Notes: generated by a model not told the origin, from the sequence alone. A stretch of DNA of 64,000 bases from Streptomyces sp. NBC_01439 (GCF_036227605.1 NZ_CP109487.1:9473001-9537000), one strand, 5' to 3'; counted from the first letter of the stretch, positions 1-8,740 are shown. Program-made: numbers and translations.

Positions 1-191
1 TACGACGCCCCACCCTGACGGGGGCGGGCAGTTCTGGGGGACAGCGACGTCGAGCCGCCGCGAGGCCCTGCCCACGGTAGTGAGAAGTGCAAGACCGAAG
101 CGGTCTCGCGCCGGGCAGGTGGAGGGTGAGCACCTCCGACATCGGCTACAAGGTGGTGGTGTCACGCCTTGCCGGGCGCCGTCAGTCAAGG
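1..191 (+). other. Flank of the IS21 insertion, possible structured RNA remnant
   Basis: No coding sequence is recognisable here. Several short inverted repeats can be seen: GACCG-AAG-CGGTC near 91-105, GGAGG...CCTCC at 121-137, and GGGCGCC at 174-180, whose partner GGCGCCC lies at 2460-2466 beyond the inserted element. The density of small hairpins suggests a structured RNA, for example part of a group II intron, but no reverse transcriptase or other confirming part is visible. This is inference only. Confidence 0.25.
187..191. repeat. Left target-site duplication CAAGG of the IS21 element
   Basis: CAAGG directly precedes the left tip TGTCGGCG at 192. The same five bases follow the right tip at 2452-2456. 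IS21-family elements make short duplications of 4-8 bp, so the length fits. Confidence 0.8.
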
Positions 192-250
192 TGTCGGCGT
201 CGGCTGAAAAGTGGACCAGTTTGGCCGGTTGAAAAGTGACCCGCTGGTGT
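192..250 (+). repeat. Left terminal inverted repeat of the IS21 element
   Basis: Read outward to inward, the tip TGTCGGCGTCGGCTGAA matches TGTCGGCGACGGCTGAA at the right end (reverse complement ending at 2451). A second match, TTGAAAAGTGACCC at 229-242, corresponds to ATCAAAAGTGACCC inside the right end. Multiple internal repeat blocks are usual binding sites for IstA in this family. Confidence 0.8.
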
Positions 251-254
251 CGGT

Positions 255-1097
255 TCAGTCGTTGTCGTTGACGGTGGGAACGCGGCCGAGTTCTCGTCCT
301 TTCATGCGGTAGGAGTCTCCCTTGAGGGAGTGGACCTCGGCGTGGTGGACGAGGCGGTCGATCATGGCGGCGGCGACAGTCTCGTCGCCGAAGACTTCTC
401 CCCAGCGTCCGAAGGGCTTGTTGCTGGTGACGATCACGGACGCGCGTTCGTATCTGTTCGAGACGAGCTGGAAGAACAGATTCGCGGCTTCGGCCTCGAA
501 GGGGATGTATCCCACCTCGTCCACCACGATCAGCGGATAGCGTCCGAGTCGGGTGAGTTCGTCGGCCAGGCGGCCGGTGTGGTGGGCATCGGCCAGGCGG
601 TCGACCCACTCGGCCGCGGTGGCGAACGCGACGCGGTGACCGGCCTGGCAGGCCCGGACCGCAAGTCCGGTGGCCAGGTGGGTCTTGCCGGTGCCGGGCG
701 GGCCGAGGAAGACGACGTTCTCCTTGCCCGCGATGAAGTCCAGCGTGCCCAGATGCGCCAGCTGCTGGCGCGTCAGGCCGCGCAGGTGGGTGACATCGAG
801 TTCCTCCAGGGTCTTGACCGCGGGGAAACGCGCCGCCCGTACTCTCGCTTCGCCGCCGTGGGATTCCCGGGCGGATACCTCCCGCTGGAGGCAGGCGACG
901 AGGTATTCGGTGTGGGTCCAGGATTCCTTGCGGGCCCGTTCCTCCAGTCGGCCCGCGGCATCCAAGAGTGCGGGGGCTTTCATCGCGCGGGCGAGGAAGG
1001 CCAGGTCGGAGGCGGTCTGCTGCCCGGTCCGCCGGTTCACTCCAGCCGAAGCGGCGGTGGTGTCCTCGGTGGTGTCGGCGATGGTGGTGCGGGGCAT
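255..1097 (-). CDS. istB: IS21-family helper ATPase IstB
   Basis: This 280-residue protein is the AAA+ partner of the IS21 transposase. IstB binds DNA in an ATP-dependent way, remodels the target and stimulates IstA. The Walker A motif GPPGTGKT is at about residues 132-139 and Walker B LIVVDE at about 189-194, with the family motif GYIPF right after. The first 80 residues resemble the IstB N-terminal domain. The ATG start has AGGTGA upstream and lies one base after the istA stop, so the pair is probably translationally coupled. No truncation is seen. Confidence 0.93.
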   Translation of the reverse strand: MPRTTIADTTEDTTAASAGVNRRTGQQTASDLAFLARAMKAPALLDAAGRLEERARKESWTHTEYLVACLQREVSARESHGGEARVRAARFPAVKTLEELDVTHLRGLTRQQLAHLGTLDFIAGKENVVFLGPPGTGKTHLATGLAVRACQAGHRVAFATAAEWVDRLADAHHTGRLADELTRLGRYPLIVVDEVGYIPFEAEAANLFFQLVSNRYERASVIVTSNKPFGRWGEVFGDETVAAAMIDRLVHHAEVHSLKGDSYRMKGRELGRVPTVNDND

Positions 1098-1098
1098 G

Positions 1099-2346
1099 TC
1101 AGATCACCTCTCTTCCACCGTCGATCACGGTGAACAGACGGTCGTAGGTGCCAAGCTCGCGTTGTTCGACTTCGACCAGCGGGCCGGAATCGACGGACCG
1201 GATGTGACCGGTGGGCCGCTGGTGGTGGTGTTCTCGGCGCATGATCCGGCCGGTTTCGGCGTGCTGGGGGTCGGTGATGGTCTGGTGGCGGGCCCAGCAG
1301 CGGGTGTGTTCTGCGACGATCTCCCCGCCCGCGGCCAGGACGATCACCTTTTCGTTGTCGGACAGGACGGTGACCTGGTGGCCGATCGCGGCCGGGTCGA
1401 CGGAGTAGTCGCAGGTGTCGACGCGGACGTAGTGGTCGCGGCCGAGGCGGACCTGGAACCGCCACCAGGTCGGCGGGTCGGCGGCCGGGAGGGTCAGCAT
1501 CTGGGCCCGGTCGGCTTCCCATCGGTCGGCCGGGCGGGCGCCGAGGGTGCGGTGGATCCTGCGGTTGGCGACCTTCAGCCAGGCCGTCAGCTGGCTGTTG
1601 AAATCGTCCGGGCCGCTGAAGTGGCGGCCGGGCAGGAACGAGGTCTCCAGGTAGCCGTTCGCCCTCTCGACCAGGCCCTTCGCTTCTGGATCGCGAGGTC
1701 GGCACAAGTAGATCTTCGTGGCGAGCAGGCCCGCGAACGCGGCGAACTCGGAGGTCGGGCGGCCGCGGCCGACGCCGGCCTCGTTGTCCCAGACCAGCGT
1801 CTTGGGCACCGCACCCCACTCGGTCAGCAGCCGCCAGTGCCCGTCGATCAGGTCCCCGGTCCGCCTCGAGGGCAGCATCCTCGCGGTGATCACCCGCGAG
1901 TAGCCGGAGACCATCACCAGCACCGGCATCCGCCCGCACTGCCCATAGCCCAGCGGAATGTCCGCCTCGGGAAACCACAGGTCGCACTGGGCCAGCTCGC
2001 CGGGCCGATAAACCGTCCGCGAGACCGGGTCGACCGGAACATAGGCCGGCCGGAGCTCGCGCACCCGGTCTTTGAGGATCGTCATCCCGCGGTCCCAGCC
2101 GATCCGCTCCGCGATCACCGTCGCCGGCATCGTCGGGGTCTCCCGCAGAAGCTCACGGATCTGCACCTCGACCGCGTCGACCGCCGAGCCCTTCACCGCA
2201 CGCTCGTACTTCGGTGGCCGGTCCGTGGCCAGAGCCCGCTTGACCGTGTTCCTCGAGATCCCCAGATGCCGGGCGATTGCCCGGATCGGCATCCGCTCGG
2301 CCCGATGCAGCCGGCGGATCTCTGCCCAGTCCTCCACGAGGATCAC
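1099..2346 (-). CDS. istA: IS21-family transposase IstA
   Basis: This 415-residue DDE transposase carries out strand transfer for the surrounding element. An N-terminal helix-turn-helix (about residues 8-38, with RAIARHLGISRNTVKRAL) should bind the terminal repeats. The integrase-like core follows, with candidate catalytic residues in QCDLWF (D), VWDNEAG (D) and KGLVERANGYLE (E). Length is in the lower normal range for IstA. The gene starts about 47 bp inside the right terminal repeat and reads toward istB. The frame is uninterrupted, so it is probably functional. Confidence 0.93.
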   Translation of the reverse strand: MILVEDWAEIRRLHRAERMPIRAIARHLGISRNTVKRALATDRPPKYERAVKGSAVDAVEVQIRELLRETPTMPATVIAERIGWDRGMTILKDRVRELRPAYVPVDPVSRTVYRPGELAQCDLWFPEADIPLGYGQCGRMPVLVMVSGYSRVITARMLPSRRTGDLIDGHWRLLTEWGAVPKTLVWDNEAGVGRGRPTSEFAAFAGLLATKIYLCRPRDPEAKGLVERANGYLETSFLPGRHFSGPDDFNSQLTAWLKVANRRIHRTLGARPADRWEADRAQMLTLPAADPPTWWRFQVRLGRDHYVRVDTCDYSVDPAAIGHQVTVLSDNEKVIVLAAGGEIVAEHTRCWARHQTITDPQHAETGRIMRREHHHQRPTGHIRSVDSGPLVEVEQRELGTYDRLFTVIDGGREVI

Positions 2347-2392
2347 CCTTCCCTCCTGACCTTGATCACCAAGGTCAGAGTCAGATGAAGAT

Positions 2393-2451
2393 CACCAAGT
2401 GGGTCACTTTTGATACGCCGTCAGAGGGTCCGAGTTCAGCCGTCGCCGACA
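2393..2451 (-). repeat. Right terminal inverted repeat of the IS21 element
   Basis: This is the partner of the repeat at 192-250. It ends in CGCCGACA at 2451, followed by the target duplication CAAGG at 2452-2456. The block GGGTCACTTTTGAT at 2401-2414 is the inner repeat. Confidence 0.8.
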
Positions 2452-2456
2452 CAAGG
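2452..2456. repeat. Right target-site duplication CAAGG of the IS21 element
   Basis: CAAGG abuts the right tip of the element and is identical to 187-191. Removing the element and one copy would rejoin GGGCGCC (174-180) and GGCGCCC (2460-2466) as a hairpin. Confidence 0.8.
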
Positions 2457-2730
2457 AGGGGCGCCCGCGGTGCTCGGATCTACCAGAGTGGCGTCGTGGA
2501 GGATAGCGCGGTGTTCCTCGTCGGTGGGCGCGCGGTGCCATTCGGTCGGCCAAGCTCCTCCCGAACCCGGCGCGCGGCGTTCGGGGACGTGCGCGTGGCC
2601 TGCTTGACCGGTCGGGCCGCCGCCCGCAGAGTCGGGATGCGGTGCCGCGACAGCGCCGCTCGACCCTGTTCACCCGCTTCTCCCGTCCAACGGCGGCAGA
2701 TGCCCTCGACCTCTGGGAGGGACCGCGCTG

Positions 2731-3375
2731 ATGGTGCTCGACCTGATCGTGATCGGTACGGCCATCACCCTGGGACCTCTGCACAACAGTGCCTTCATCC
2801 TTCTGCTCGCCTCGCGGCGTGGTGTTCGCAAGGGCATGGCGTTCTTGTTGTCGTGGCTCGCGAACCTGGTCGTGGTGATCGCATGCGTGCTGCTGCTGAC
2901 CGGGGGTGAGCCCCCGGCCCGCCACAGCCCGCCGTCGATGGCCGTGGCGTGTGTGAAACTCACCATCGGCGTGGGGCTGGTGCTGTACGGCGCGCACCGG
3001 CGCCGTCGGCCGCCGCGCCCGCACGGCCCGCCGCGCTGGACCGCCAGGGTGGACGGTGCCTCACTGGTCACGGCGGCCGGGCTGGCCTGGCTGTTCCAGC
3101 CCTGGGCGCTGGTCGGAGCAGGCGCCGCCACGGTCGTCGCCGCGGACCTCTCCTCCGTCGACGACTGGCTCGCCCTGATCGGCTACTGCCTGCTGGCCAC
3201 GCTCAGCCTCATCGTCATGGAGATGTACACGGTCTGGGCAGCGGCGGCCGCGGATGCCAGGTTGAACGCCCTGCGGATGTGGGTCGAGCAGCACCAGAAC
3301 CAGCTGATCGTCACGCTCTCCTTGTTCGTCGGCCTGTGGCTGACAGCGGAGGGCATTTACGAGCTGGTCGCCTGA
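2731..3375 (+). CDS. GAP/Sap family integral membrane protein
   Basis: This 214-residue polytopic membrane protein has about six hydrophobic segments: 2-20, 33-55, 72-90, 112-138, 148-172 and 190-213. A charged arginine/proline loop lies near residues 90-107. The opening LDLIVIGTAITLGPLHNS is characteristic of the GAP or Sap family, whose mycobacterial member addresses sulfolipid-1 to the cell surface. The substrate here is unknown. GGGAGGG lies upstream of the ATG, and a GTG one codon later is a possible alternative start. It stands alone, downstream of the IS21 element and upstream of the glutamate decarboxylase gene. Confidence 0.75.
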   Translation: MVLDLIVIGTAITLGPLHNSAFILLLASRRGVRKGMAFLLSWLANLVVVIACVLLLTGGEPPARHSPPSMAVACVKLTIGVGLVLYGAHRRRRPPRPHGPPRWTARVDGASLVTAAGLAWLFQPWALVGAGAATVVAADLSSVDDWLALIGYCLLATLSLIVMEMYTVWAAAAADARLNALRMWVEQHQNQLIVTLSLFVGLWLTAEGIYELVA

Positions 3376-3596
3376 CGGCACGTGTGGCCGCTACGCCGCT
3401 GCCGGCGGTCGCGGGACTGCACATCGTCGCGGCGAACAGGCTGTCGGCGCCCTGGACACTGTGACCGATGACAACGGATTCAGTGTCAGGCTCACTCGTC
3501 CGGTCGTGCCCGAGATGGCGTACGTTCTCATGCCGACCCCTGGGCCGTGTCCGTAGTGTCTGATGCGGATCTGATGACCGACACGTGAGGTGACCG

Positions 3597-4988
3597 GTGG
3601 CCCTGCACAAAGCCCAGAAGCAGGCGGCCGACCCGGCCGCGGACATCTTCGCCTCTCCCCTCAGCGAGCGGCCCCTGCCAAAGCGGTCGATGCCGGAGTT
3701 CTCCGCGCCGCCGACCGTGGTCTTCCAGCTGCTGCGCAACGAGCTGCTCCTGGACGGCAACGCCGCGCAGAACCTGGCCACCTTCTGCACCACCTGGACG
3801 GACGACGAGGTCCGCCGCCTGATGGACATGTGCCTGGACAAGAACATCGTCGACAAGGACGAGTACCCGCAGACCGCGGAGATCGAGTCGCGCTGCGTCA
3901 GCATCCTGGCCGACCTGTGGCACGCGCCGGCCGGCGCGGGCGGTGAGGCCAATGCGGTGGGCTGCTCGACCACCGGATCCAGCGAGGCCGCCATGCTCTG
4001 CGGCCTCGCCCTGAAGTGGCGCTGGCGCGACCGGCGGCGAGCCGCCGGCCTGTCCACCGACCGCCCCAACCTGGTGTGCGGGCCGGTGCAGGTGTGCTGG
4101 GAGAAGTTCGCCCGGTACTTCGACGTGGAGCTGCGGCAGGTCCCGGTGGAGGCGGGAGCGACCGGCCTGCAGCCGCACCAGCTGAGCGAGTACGTCGACG
4201 AGAACACCATCGGCGTCGTCGCGATCCTCGGCGTCACCTACACGTGCACCTACGAGCCGGTCGCGGAGTTCGCGGCCGAGCTCGACCGCCTGCAAGGGGA
4301 GAAGGGCCTCGACGTCCCGCTGCACGTCGACGCGGCTTCCGGCGGATTCATCGCGCCCTTCCTCCACCCCGATCTGGCCTGGGACTTCCGGCTGTCCCGA
4401 GTCGCCTCCATCAATGCCTCCGGCCACAAGTACGGTATGGCGCCGCTCGGCGTGGGCTGGGCCCTGTGGCGCGACAAGTCCGCCCTGCCGGAGGACCTGG
4501 TCTTCCACGTCGACTACCTGGGCGGCGACATGCCGACCCTGGCGCTGAACTTCTCCCGCCCCGGCGGGCAGGTCGTCAGCCAGTACTTCACGTTCCTGCG
4601 CCTCGGCCGCGAGGGATACCGGCAGGTCTACCAGGCCTGCGCCGACACCGCGCAGCACCTGGCCCGGCAGGTCGCCGAGATGGGCCCCTTCACGCTGCTC
4701 TACGACGGCGCGGGCGCGCTGCCGGCCGTCTCGTACACGCTGACCGACCCGGCTTCGACCAGCTGGAGCCTCTACGACCTGTCCGACCTGCTGCGGATGC
4801 GCGGCTGGCAGGTGCCCTCCTACCCGCTGCCGCCGGACCGCCAGGAGACGGTCATCCAGCGCGTCCTGGTCCGGCACGGCGTCGACCGCGACGAAATCGA
4901 ACTCCTCGCCGACGATATGCGCAGAGCGATCAAGCGCCTCGACGAAGGCCACCCGCACGACGCGGACCGCGCCGCCTTCCACCACTGA
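3597..4988 (+). CDS. gadB: Glutamate decarboxylase (PLP-dependent)
   Basis: This 463-residue cytoplasmic enzyme of PLP fold type I (group II decarboxylases) should convert L-glutamate to GABA and CO2, consuming a proton. Visible motifs are HVDAASGGF at about 243-251 (the aspartate that contacts the PLP nitrogen) and SGHKYG at 275-280, where K278 is the expected Schiff-base lysine. CSTTGSSEA near 123-131 is a phosphate-binding stretch. The length is normal. The start is GTG. No glutamate/GABA antiporter gene lies beside it, so a role in acid stress or GABA metabolism is inferred from the family only. Confidence 0.92.
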   Translation: MALHKAQKQAADPAADIFASPLSERPLPKRSMPEFSAPPTVVFQLLRNELLLDGNAAQNLATFCTTWTDDEVRRLMDMCLDKNIVDKDEYPQTAEIESRCVSILADLWHAPAGAGGEANAVGCSTTGSSEAAMLCGLALKWRWRDRRRAAGLSTDRPNLVCGPVQVCWEKFARYFDVELRQVPVEAGATGLQPHQLSEYVDENTIGVVAILGVTYTCTYEPVAEFAAELDRLQGEKGLDVPLHVDAASGGFIAPFLHPDLAWDFRLSRVASINASGHKYGMAPLGVGWALWRDKSALPEDLVFHVDYLGGDMPTLALNFSRPGGQVVSQYFTFLRLGREGYRQVYQACADTAQHLARQVAEMGPFTLLYDGAGALPAVSYTLTDPASTSWSLYDLSDLLRMRGWQVPSYPLPPDRQETVIQRVLVRHGVDRDEIELLADDMRRAIKRLDEGHPHDADRAAFHH

Positions 4989-4992
4989 GGCG

Positions 4993-5250
4993 CGTCAGCA
5001 ATTCGACGAGATCATCCGGAAGGACGAGGACAGCTCGGTCGCGGCTCTGGATATCGCCGATCTCACCGGTGACGGCAATTTCGACCTCGCCGTCTTCGAA
5101 GGCGTTCACTCCGGGTTGCTGGGGCAGGACGACCACAAGGAAGCCGCCGCCGTGGAGCTGGGCAACTCCGCCGGTCTGCTGATCTACGAGAACGTGTGAG
5201 CCGCGGCGTTCGCCGCTGTCTCGCTTGGCGCTGCCGAGGCCGCGCCCTGA
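4993..5250 (+). pseudogene. Decayed DUF6325 (DUF1269-like) gene fragment
   Basis: A 68-codon open stretch has no start codon. It reads QQFDEIIRKDEDSSVAALDI, then DLTGDGNFDLAVFEG, and reaches YENV before a TGA at 5197-5199. Related proteins have a tryptophan here (ENLWA). Reading through the TGA gives AAAFAAVSLGAAEAAP and a second TGA at 5248-5250. This looks like a TGG-to-TGA nonsense change in a gene that also lost its 5' half, which is replaced by the 3' end of the decarboxylase gene. Confidence 0.65.
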
Positions 5251-5266
5251 TCGGCCGGGCGCGGCC
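5238..5266. terminator. Perfect 10-bp stem hairpin between convergent genes
   Basis: GGCCGCGCCC (5238-5247) pairs perfectly with GGGCGCGGCC (5257-5266) around a 9-base loop. It sits exactly at the old end of the DUF6325 reading frame and upstream (in plus-strand terms) of the stop of the convergent DUF7144 gene. There is no T-run. Stem-only terminators are accepted in Streptomyces, so this is a likely bidirectional terminator. Confidence 0.55.
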
Positions 5267-5312
5267 CCGACACCACTCGCCACGCCGATCGGCCCAGCGG
5301 CTGGCGGCCGAT

Positions 5313-5738
5313 TCAGGCTGCGGCGTCCCTGCCCGGGCCGACGCACAGGGCCGCAATGATGACGGCGTCCACGACGATCACCGTGATGGCCCAGAACGGA
5401 TACCAGGGCAGCCATGCGAAGTTGGCGAGCATCGACAGACCCGCCACGGTAATGCCGACGACGCGGGCCCACCTAGTCCCTTTGAACAGGGCGAAGCCCG
5501 CCAGCGTCACGAGGATGCCGAGGATGAGGTGCAGCCAGCCCCAGCCGGTGAGGCTCCACTGAAAAGTGAAATTCCGGGTCGCGACGAACACGTCGTCCTT
5601 GGCGATGGCGGCTATTCCTTCGAATATCGTCATGATGCCGCCGAAGATCATCATGATCGCGGCGAAAACAACCCATCCGGATATGGCGACTTCATCGCCG
5701 GCGACGGTTTGCTGCCTTCCTACGCTCTGTGTGGCCAT
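5313..5738 (-). CDS. DUF7144 family membrane protein
   Basis: This 141-residue protein has four predicted membrane helices: about 20-42 (ISGWVVFAAIMMIFGGIM), 66-86, 90-108 and 110-130. The pattern WVVFAAxMMxFGG, then GWGWLHLILG and FAWLPWYPFWA, is typical of the DUF7144 membrane family in actinomycetes. The function is unknown. GGAGGG precedes the ATG by a good distance. It is transcribed away from the SHOCT-type gene at 5974, so the 235 bases between them hold both promoters. Confidence 0.85.
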   Translation of the reverse strand: MATQSVGRQQTVAGDEVAISGWVVFAAIMMIFGGIMTIFEGIAAIAKDDVFVATRNFTFQWSLTGWGWLHLILGILVTLAGFALFKGTRWARVVGITVAGLSMLANFAWLPWYPFWAITVIVVDAVIIAALCVGPGRDAAA

Positions 5739-5973
5739 TGAGAACCCTCCTGCCCTCCGGGTCCCGCCGCGATGGATTCAGCTGGCGGGATACGCACTTC
5801 CAGCCTTTCATAGGCGCCGCCGGTCGGCAGTTCGAAGGGGAAGGCCTTCGGGTCATGCTCCGTCGAGGTGCAGTGGAAGCGCAGTGGTGGAACAATCTGG
5901 ATCGCAGTATTTCTGAATTTGAGCCGCCGACTCCAGAAGTCGGGCAGCGATTTCGGATGAGAAGGAAATCGCG

Positions 5974-6225
5974 ATGCCAGGTCTTCTCGGTGGAGTGGCC
6001 CGCACGGCGACTGCCGTGTCAAATCGCGTGTCGCGCCGCCAGCGGGGTCGCTGGGACGCCCAGCTGGCTCAGGAACCCGAACCGCAGGCCGTCCCCGACG
6101 CGCAGCCGGCCGGCGGTATGGACAACAAACTCGACCCGCTCAAGCAGCTCGGGGAACCCAAGGCGCGGGAGTACTTACCGACGCCGAGTTCGAGGAGCGG
6201 AAGCGCAGGCTCCTCGCCTGACTGA
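5974..6225 (+). pseudogene. SHOCT-domain protein gene with 3' frameshift
   Basis: The 83-codon frame opens with MPGLLGGVARTATAVSNRVS, a usual start for short actinobacterial SHOCT proteins, and has an acceptable GAAGGA ribosome site. The SHOCT motif begins normally (KLDPLKQLGEPKA) but the frame then reads YLPTPSSRSG. Shifting by one base after about 6173 restores TDAEFEERKRRLLA and a TGA at 6219-6221, the normal end. One base has therefore been lost around 6171-6177, either in the genome or as a sequence error. SHOCT domains are short C-terminal oligomerisation modules. Confidence 0.65.
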
Positions 6226-6416
6226 TCCCTGTGTGGCGCGTTCAGAGCCCGTTCGCCCGATGGCGGCAGCATGGGCCTGGCCGGTGAACGGGAGCAGACT
6301 GGCCCCAGCCGATGGCAGCCTGTACGTGGAGGACGGGCTGCTGCGCTTCGCCTGCAACGAGTACGTGAGGCTGCACGAGGCCGACGCCAGGCCGCTGTCC
6401 GCGGGACGGCGGACCG

Positions 6417-7172
6417 TCACCCAGCCCCCTCCGCCGCGGTGGAGGGGGCTGTGCTGGGAGTTCCGACTCCTGGGCGACGGCACGGAGGGGCCCGCCGGGA
6501 CTCGCCGGGCCGCCCGACCGGGGAAGCGGTCCTGCCTCGTGCTCGCGACCTGCCCGCGTCGCGACGCCGGACCAGCGGCCTTGGCCAGGCCGGTGACGGG
6601 TCGGTGCCTTCAGCACAGTGCAACCAGAAGCCATGCGCGTCCGGTTGAGCAATCCGGCGCACGCGCACCATCGGATAAGCCGCGCCTCGGGCCGAACGGA
6701 ATGACATGGGGCTGGCGTATGGGGGCCGCTGCCACGACTGCAACCACGGGCCATCACCTGGCAGGCGGGGAGGGGTGACGGAGGCACTCCGATCCGGTTC
6801 CGGAGGAAGGTCGCTCTGCCCCACGGAAAACCAATACAGGCGCTGATCAAGTCCTGTGAGCGTGGAGAACGATCCTGCCTCGAGAGGTCTCTCGCCCCGA
6901 ATGAGGTCGGCATACCCGATCTTTACCGCACCCAACTCGATGAGCGATCCGTGGTTACGGAACCACAGTTGGTAGAGGGTCATGTACTCATCGTCCGCTG
7001 CATAGCTGTCAGGCCCTGGATCGCCACGTGGCGCCAGCAAGCAGGCGCGAGGACCGTCGTCCGTGGGACCGTCTCGATCGAGCACGATGAAGCGCAGTTT
7101 GTCCTCCTGGGCAACGTAAACGTGGAGCGGGTCACCGGCCCAGGCCGTGGTCTGTTGTCTCGCCTGAACCAA
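6417..7172 (-). CDS. Hypothetical protein, doubtful 3' half
   Basis: The 251-codon frame reads as protein in its first 170 residues, including YVAQEDKLRFIVLDRDGP, then DDEYMTLYQLWFRNHG and GAVKIGYADLIRGERPLEAG. The last 60 residues are arginine-rich and look non-coding. No family was recognised and no strong ribosome site precedes the start. It is unlike its neighbours in codon use, with lower G/C at third positions. It could be a transferred or decaying gene, or chance open sequence. Confidence 0.3.
   Translation of the reverse strand: MVQARQQTTAWAGDPLHVYVAQEDKLRFIVLDRDGPTDDGPRACLLAPRGDPGPDSYAADDEYMTLYQLWFRNHGSLIELGAVKIGYADLIRGERPLEAGSFSTLTGLDQRLYWFSVGQSDLPPEPDRSASVTPPRLPGDGPWLQSWQRPPYASPMSFRSARGAAYPMVRVRRIAQPDAHGFWLHCAEGTDPSPAWPRPLVRRRDAGRSRARGRTASPVGRPGESRRAPPCRRPGVGTPSTAPSTAAEGAG
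6422..6451. terminator. 11-bp perfect inverted repeat, hairpin
   Basis: CAGCCCCCTCC (6422-6432) and GGAGGGGGCTG (6441-6451) form a perfect stem with an 8-base loop. No T-run follows on either strand. It overlaps the last codons of the doubtful minus-strand frame, which suggests that any real gene there ends earlier and that this is its transcription stop. Confidence 0.4.
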
Positions 7173-7944
7173 GCAGTCACCGGGACTCGCGGCACAACGC
7201 GGGCGGTCAGAACTTGGGACCGTCTCATCGCCAGCGACTCATGGTAGGCCGCACAACACTGCTGCCTCTTGCGATTCAAAAACTCTTGCACCTTCGCAGT
7301 TGGCGATGTGCGCGCTGCTGTACCTCCATGAGATGGAGCTGGCGGGCACCCTCAGCCTGCGACTACACGCGACCACCATGGCCTGGCGGGCAGTGACCGG
7401 CGGCTTTCCCTTGTCAGCACGCCAAGGCGGCGCCTCGGACCAGTCCTGCAGACGACCAGCAGGTTCTTCGTGTGCTGGTGGTACGCGCCTCGCATGGCCG
7501 CTGACCAGCGGAAACGGCCAAGATTCGGCCAAGCTGCAGGCGGCCGGTCCGTGTATGGCCCGGATCTTGGTCGGCACGGAGTGGGTCCCTGACCGATGGC
7601 CCGTGGCGGCGGCGAGCCGGCACACAAACGAGGGGCGGGCCGACAGGTCTCCACGGAGCATGCCTCGATCCAACGCCGAGGCTGATGCCCTTGGTGGCCT
7701 TCGCGTGCGAAAGATCAGACCACCGTGACCACGCCACTGCCACGTGTTTCCACAGCGTGGCCGCCGCTGCGAAGCACCCGAAGGGTCTCAAGTGGATGTG
7801 ATGGCACAGCGAAGGGCGAGGTCACCATCAGGACGCCGCGGACCTGGCCCGCGCAGCAGCGGCGGCCGCACATAGCCGCGCCCTGCACGAGCTCGCCCAA
7901 CTGGGATTCTTCAACGGCGATATCCACAACGCCGAGCGTCTCAA
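7173..7944. other. Long stretch without an intact gene
   Basis: No convincing gene is present. A 40-base piece at about 7455-7492 resembles 11063-11103; on the minus strand both encode YH(Q/R)H(T/S)KNLLV, so both are remnants of the same unknown gene or element. From about 7855 a plus-strand frame gives SRALHELAQLGFFNGDIHNAE, protein-like but unrecognised. Confidence 0.4.
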
Positions 7945-8076
7945 CCGCGCCGCTGCGGTCCGCGGCGTCGACGTGGCCGGCACCGTGGTCGCCGTCGGGG
8001 CCGAGGTCACCAGCCTGCGGCCGGGGGGTGTCTCTATGCCCTTCGTCAAGGACGTGGTGCCTGGTATGCGGGTGTT
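7945..8076 (+). pseudogene. Fragment of a zinc-type alcohol dehydrogenase/quinone reductase (MDR) gene
   Basis: One frame reads GVDVAGTVVAVGAEVTSLRP followed by G. This matches the conserved segment of the medium-chain dehydrogenase/reductase family (usually GxDVAGxVVAVGxxVTxxxPGDxV). The expected D and the rest of the protein are absent. The IS110-type remnant begins right after it, so the gene was probably cut by that insertion or a later rearrangement. Confidence 0.5.
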
Positions 8077-8083
8077 GGGGTGG

Positions 8084-8740
8084 TCAGGCTGCGAGGGTGA
8101 TGTCGGGGGTTCTGGATTCGTAGAAGGTGCCGTCGCGGAGCATGGCGAACAGGACGCTGATGCGTTGGCGGGCGAGTCTCAGGAGGGCCTGGGTGTGGGT
8201 TCTGCCGCGGGCGCGTTGCCGGTCGTAGTAGGTGCGGGAGGCGGGGTCGGCGTTCATGCAGGCGAAGGCGGAGAGGAACATCGCGCGTTTGAGCTGCCGG
8301 TTTCCGCCCCTGGGTGCGTGTTCGCCGTGGATCGAGGTCCCCGAGGATCTCGTGGTGGGGGCGAGTCCGGCGTAGGAGGCGAGGTGGGCGGCGCTGGGGA
8401 AGCCGGTGCCGTCGCCGACGGCAACCAGGAGGACGGCGGCGGTCCTGACTCCGACTCCGGGCATCGAGGTCAGGACCGGGTGAAGAGGGTGGGCCTCCAG
8501 CAGGGTGCTGATCTGGGCTTCCAGTGCCCGGCGCTGGTCATGCACCGCGACGAGGGAGGCGGCGAGGGACGGGATCACGATGTCGAGGGTGCAGGTTCCC
8601 GGGACCACGACGGTCTGTTCGTCGAGGGCGTCGAAGACGTCGGCCGGCCCCGGTGGCGAGGGCGGCGACCAGGCGATCAGGCGGTGTGGCGAGCAGGCGG
8701 GCGGCATCGCGGTGGCCGGTCGGCCCGCCCTGACGAACAT
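8084..8740 (-). pseudogene. IS110-family transposase, C-terminal half
   Basis: The frame contains the IS110 C-terminal (transposase 20) domain: LTSMPGVGVRTAAVLLVAVG, then ASYAGLAPTTRSSG, GEHAPRGGNRQLKRAMFLSA and RTHTQALLRLARQRISVL. The serine of the SYAGLAP region is present. The N-terminal DEDD catalytic domain is missing. The first 30 codons are out of frame: a neighbouring frame gives GGPTGHRDAARLLATPPDRL, which belongs upstream of DVFDALDEQTVVVPGT. The matching N-terminal half is at about 57947-58525 on the same strand. Confidence 0.8.

Larger units (their letters stand above)
192..2451 (-). mobile_element. IS21-family insertion sequence, apparently intact, 2260 bp
   Basis: The element carries istA and istB, both uninterrupted and in the usual order on the minus strand. 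Its ends are imperfect inverted repeats of about 60 bp (192-250 and 2393-2451). Both tips read TGTCGGCG, then CGGCTGAA, with a second shared block AAAAGTGACCC further in. The tips are flanked by the duplication CAAGG. With both reading frames, both ends and the target duplication intact it could still be mobile, and the perfect duplication suggests a fairly recent insertion. Confidence 0.9.

Noticed and set aside
670..2388. Long plus-strand open frame opposite istA/istB
   Set aside because: It is antisense to two well-supported transposition genes and is arginine/proline-rich without any domain; a shadow of high-GC coding.
4016..5182. 388-codon frame overlapping the glutamate decarboxylase gene
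   Set aside because: It is a frame-shifted shadow of the decarboxylase; the frame with the PLP lysine motif SGHKYG is the real one.
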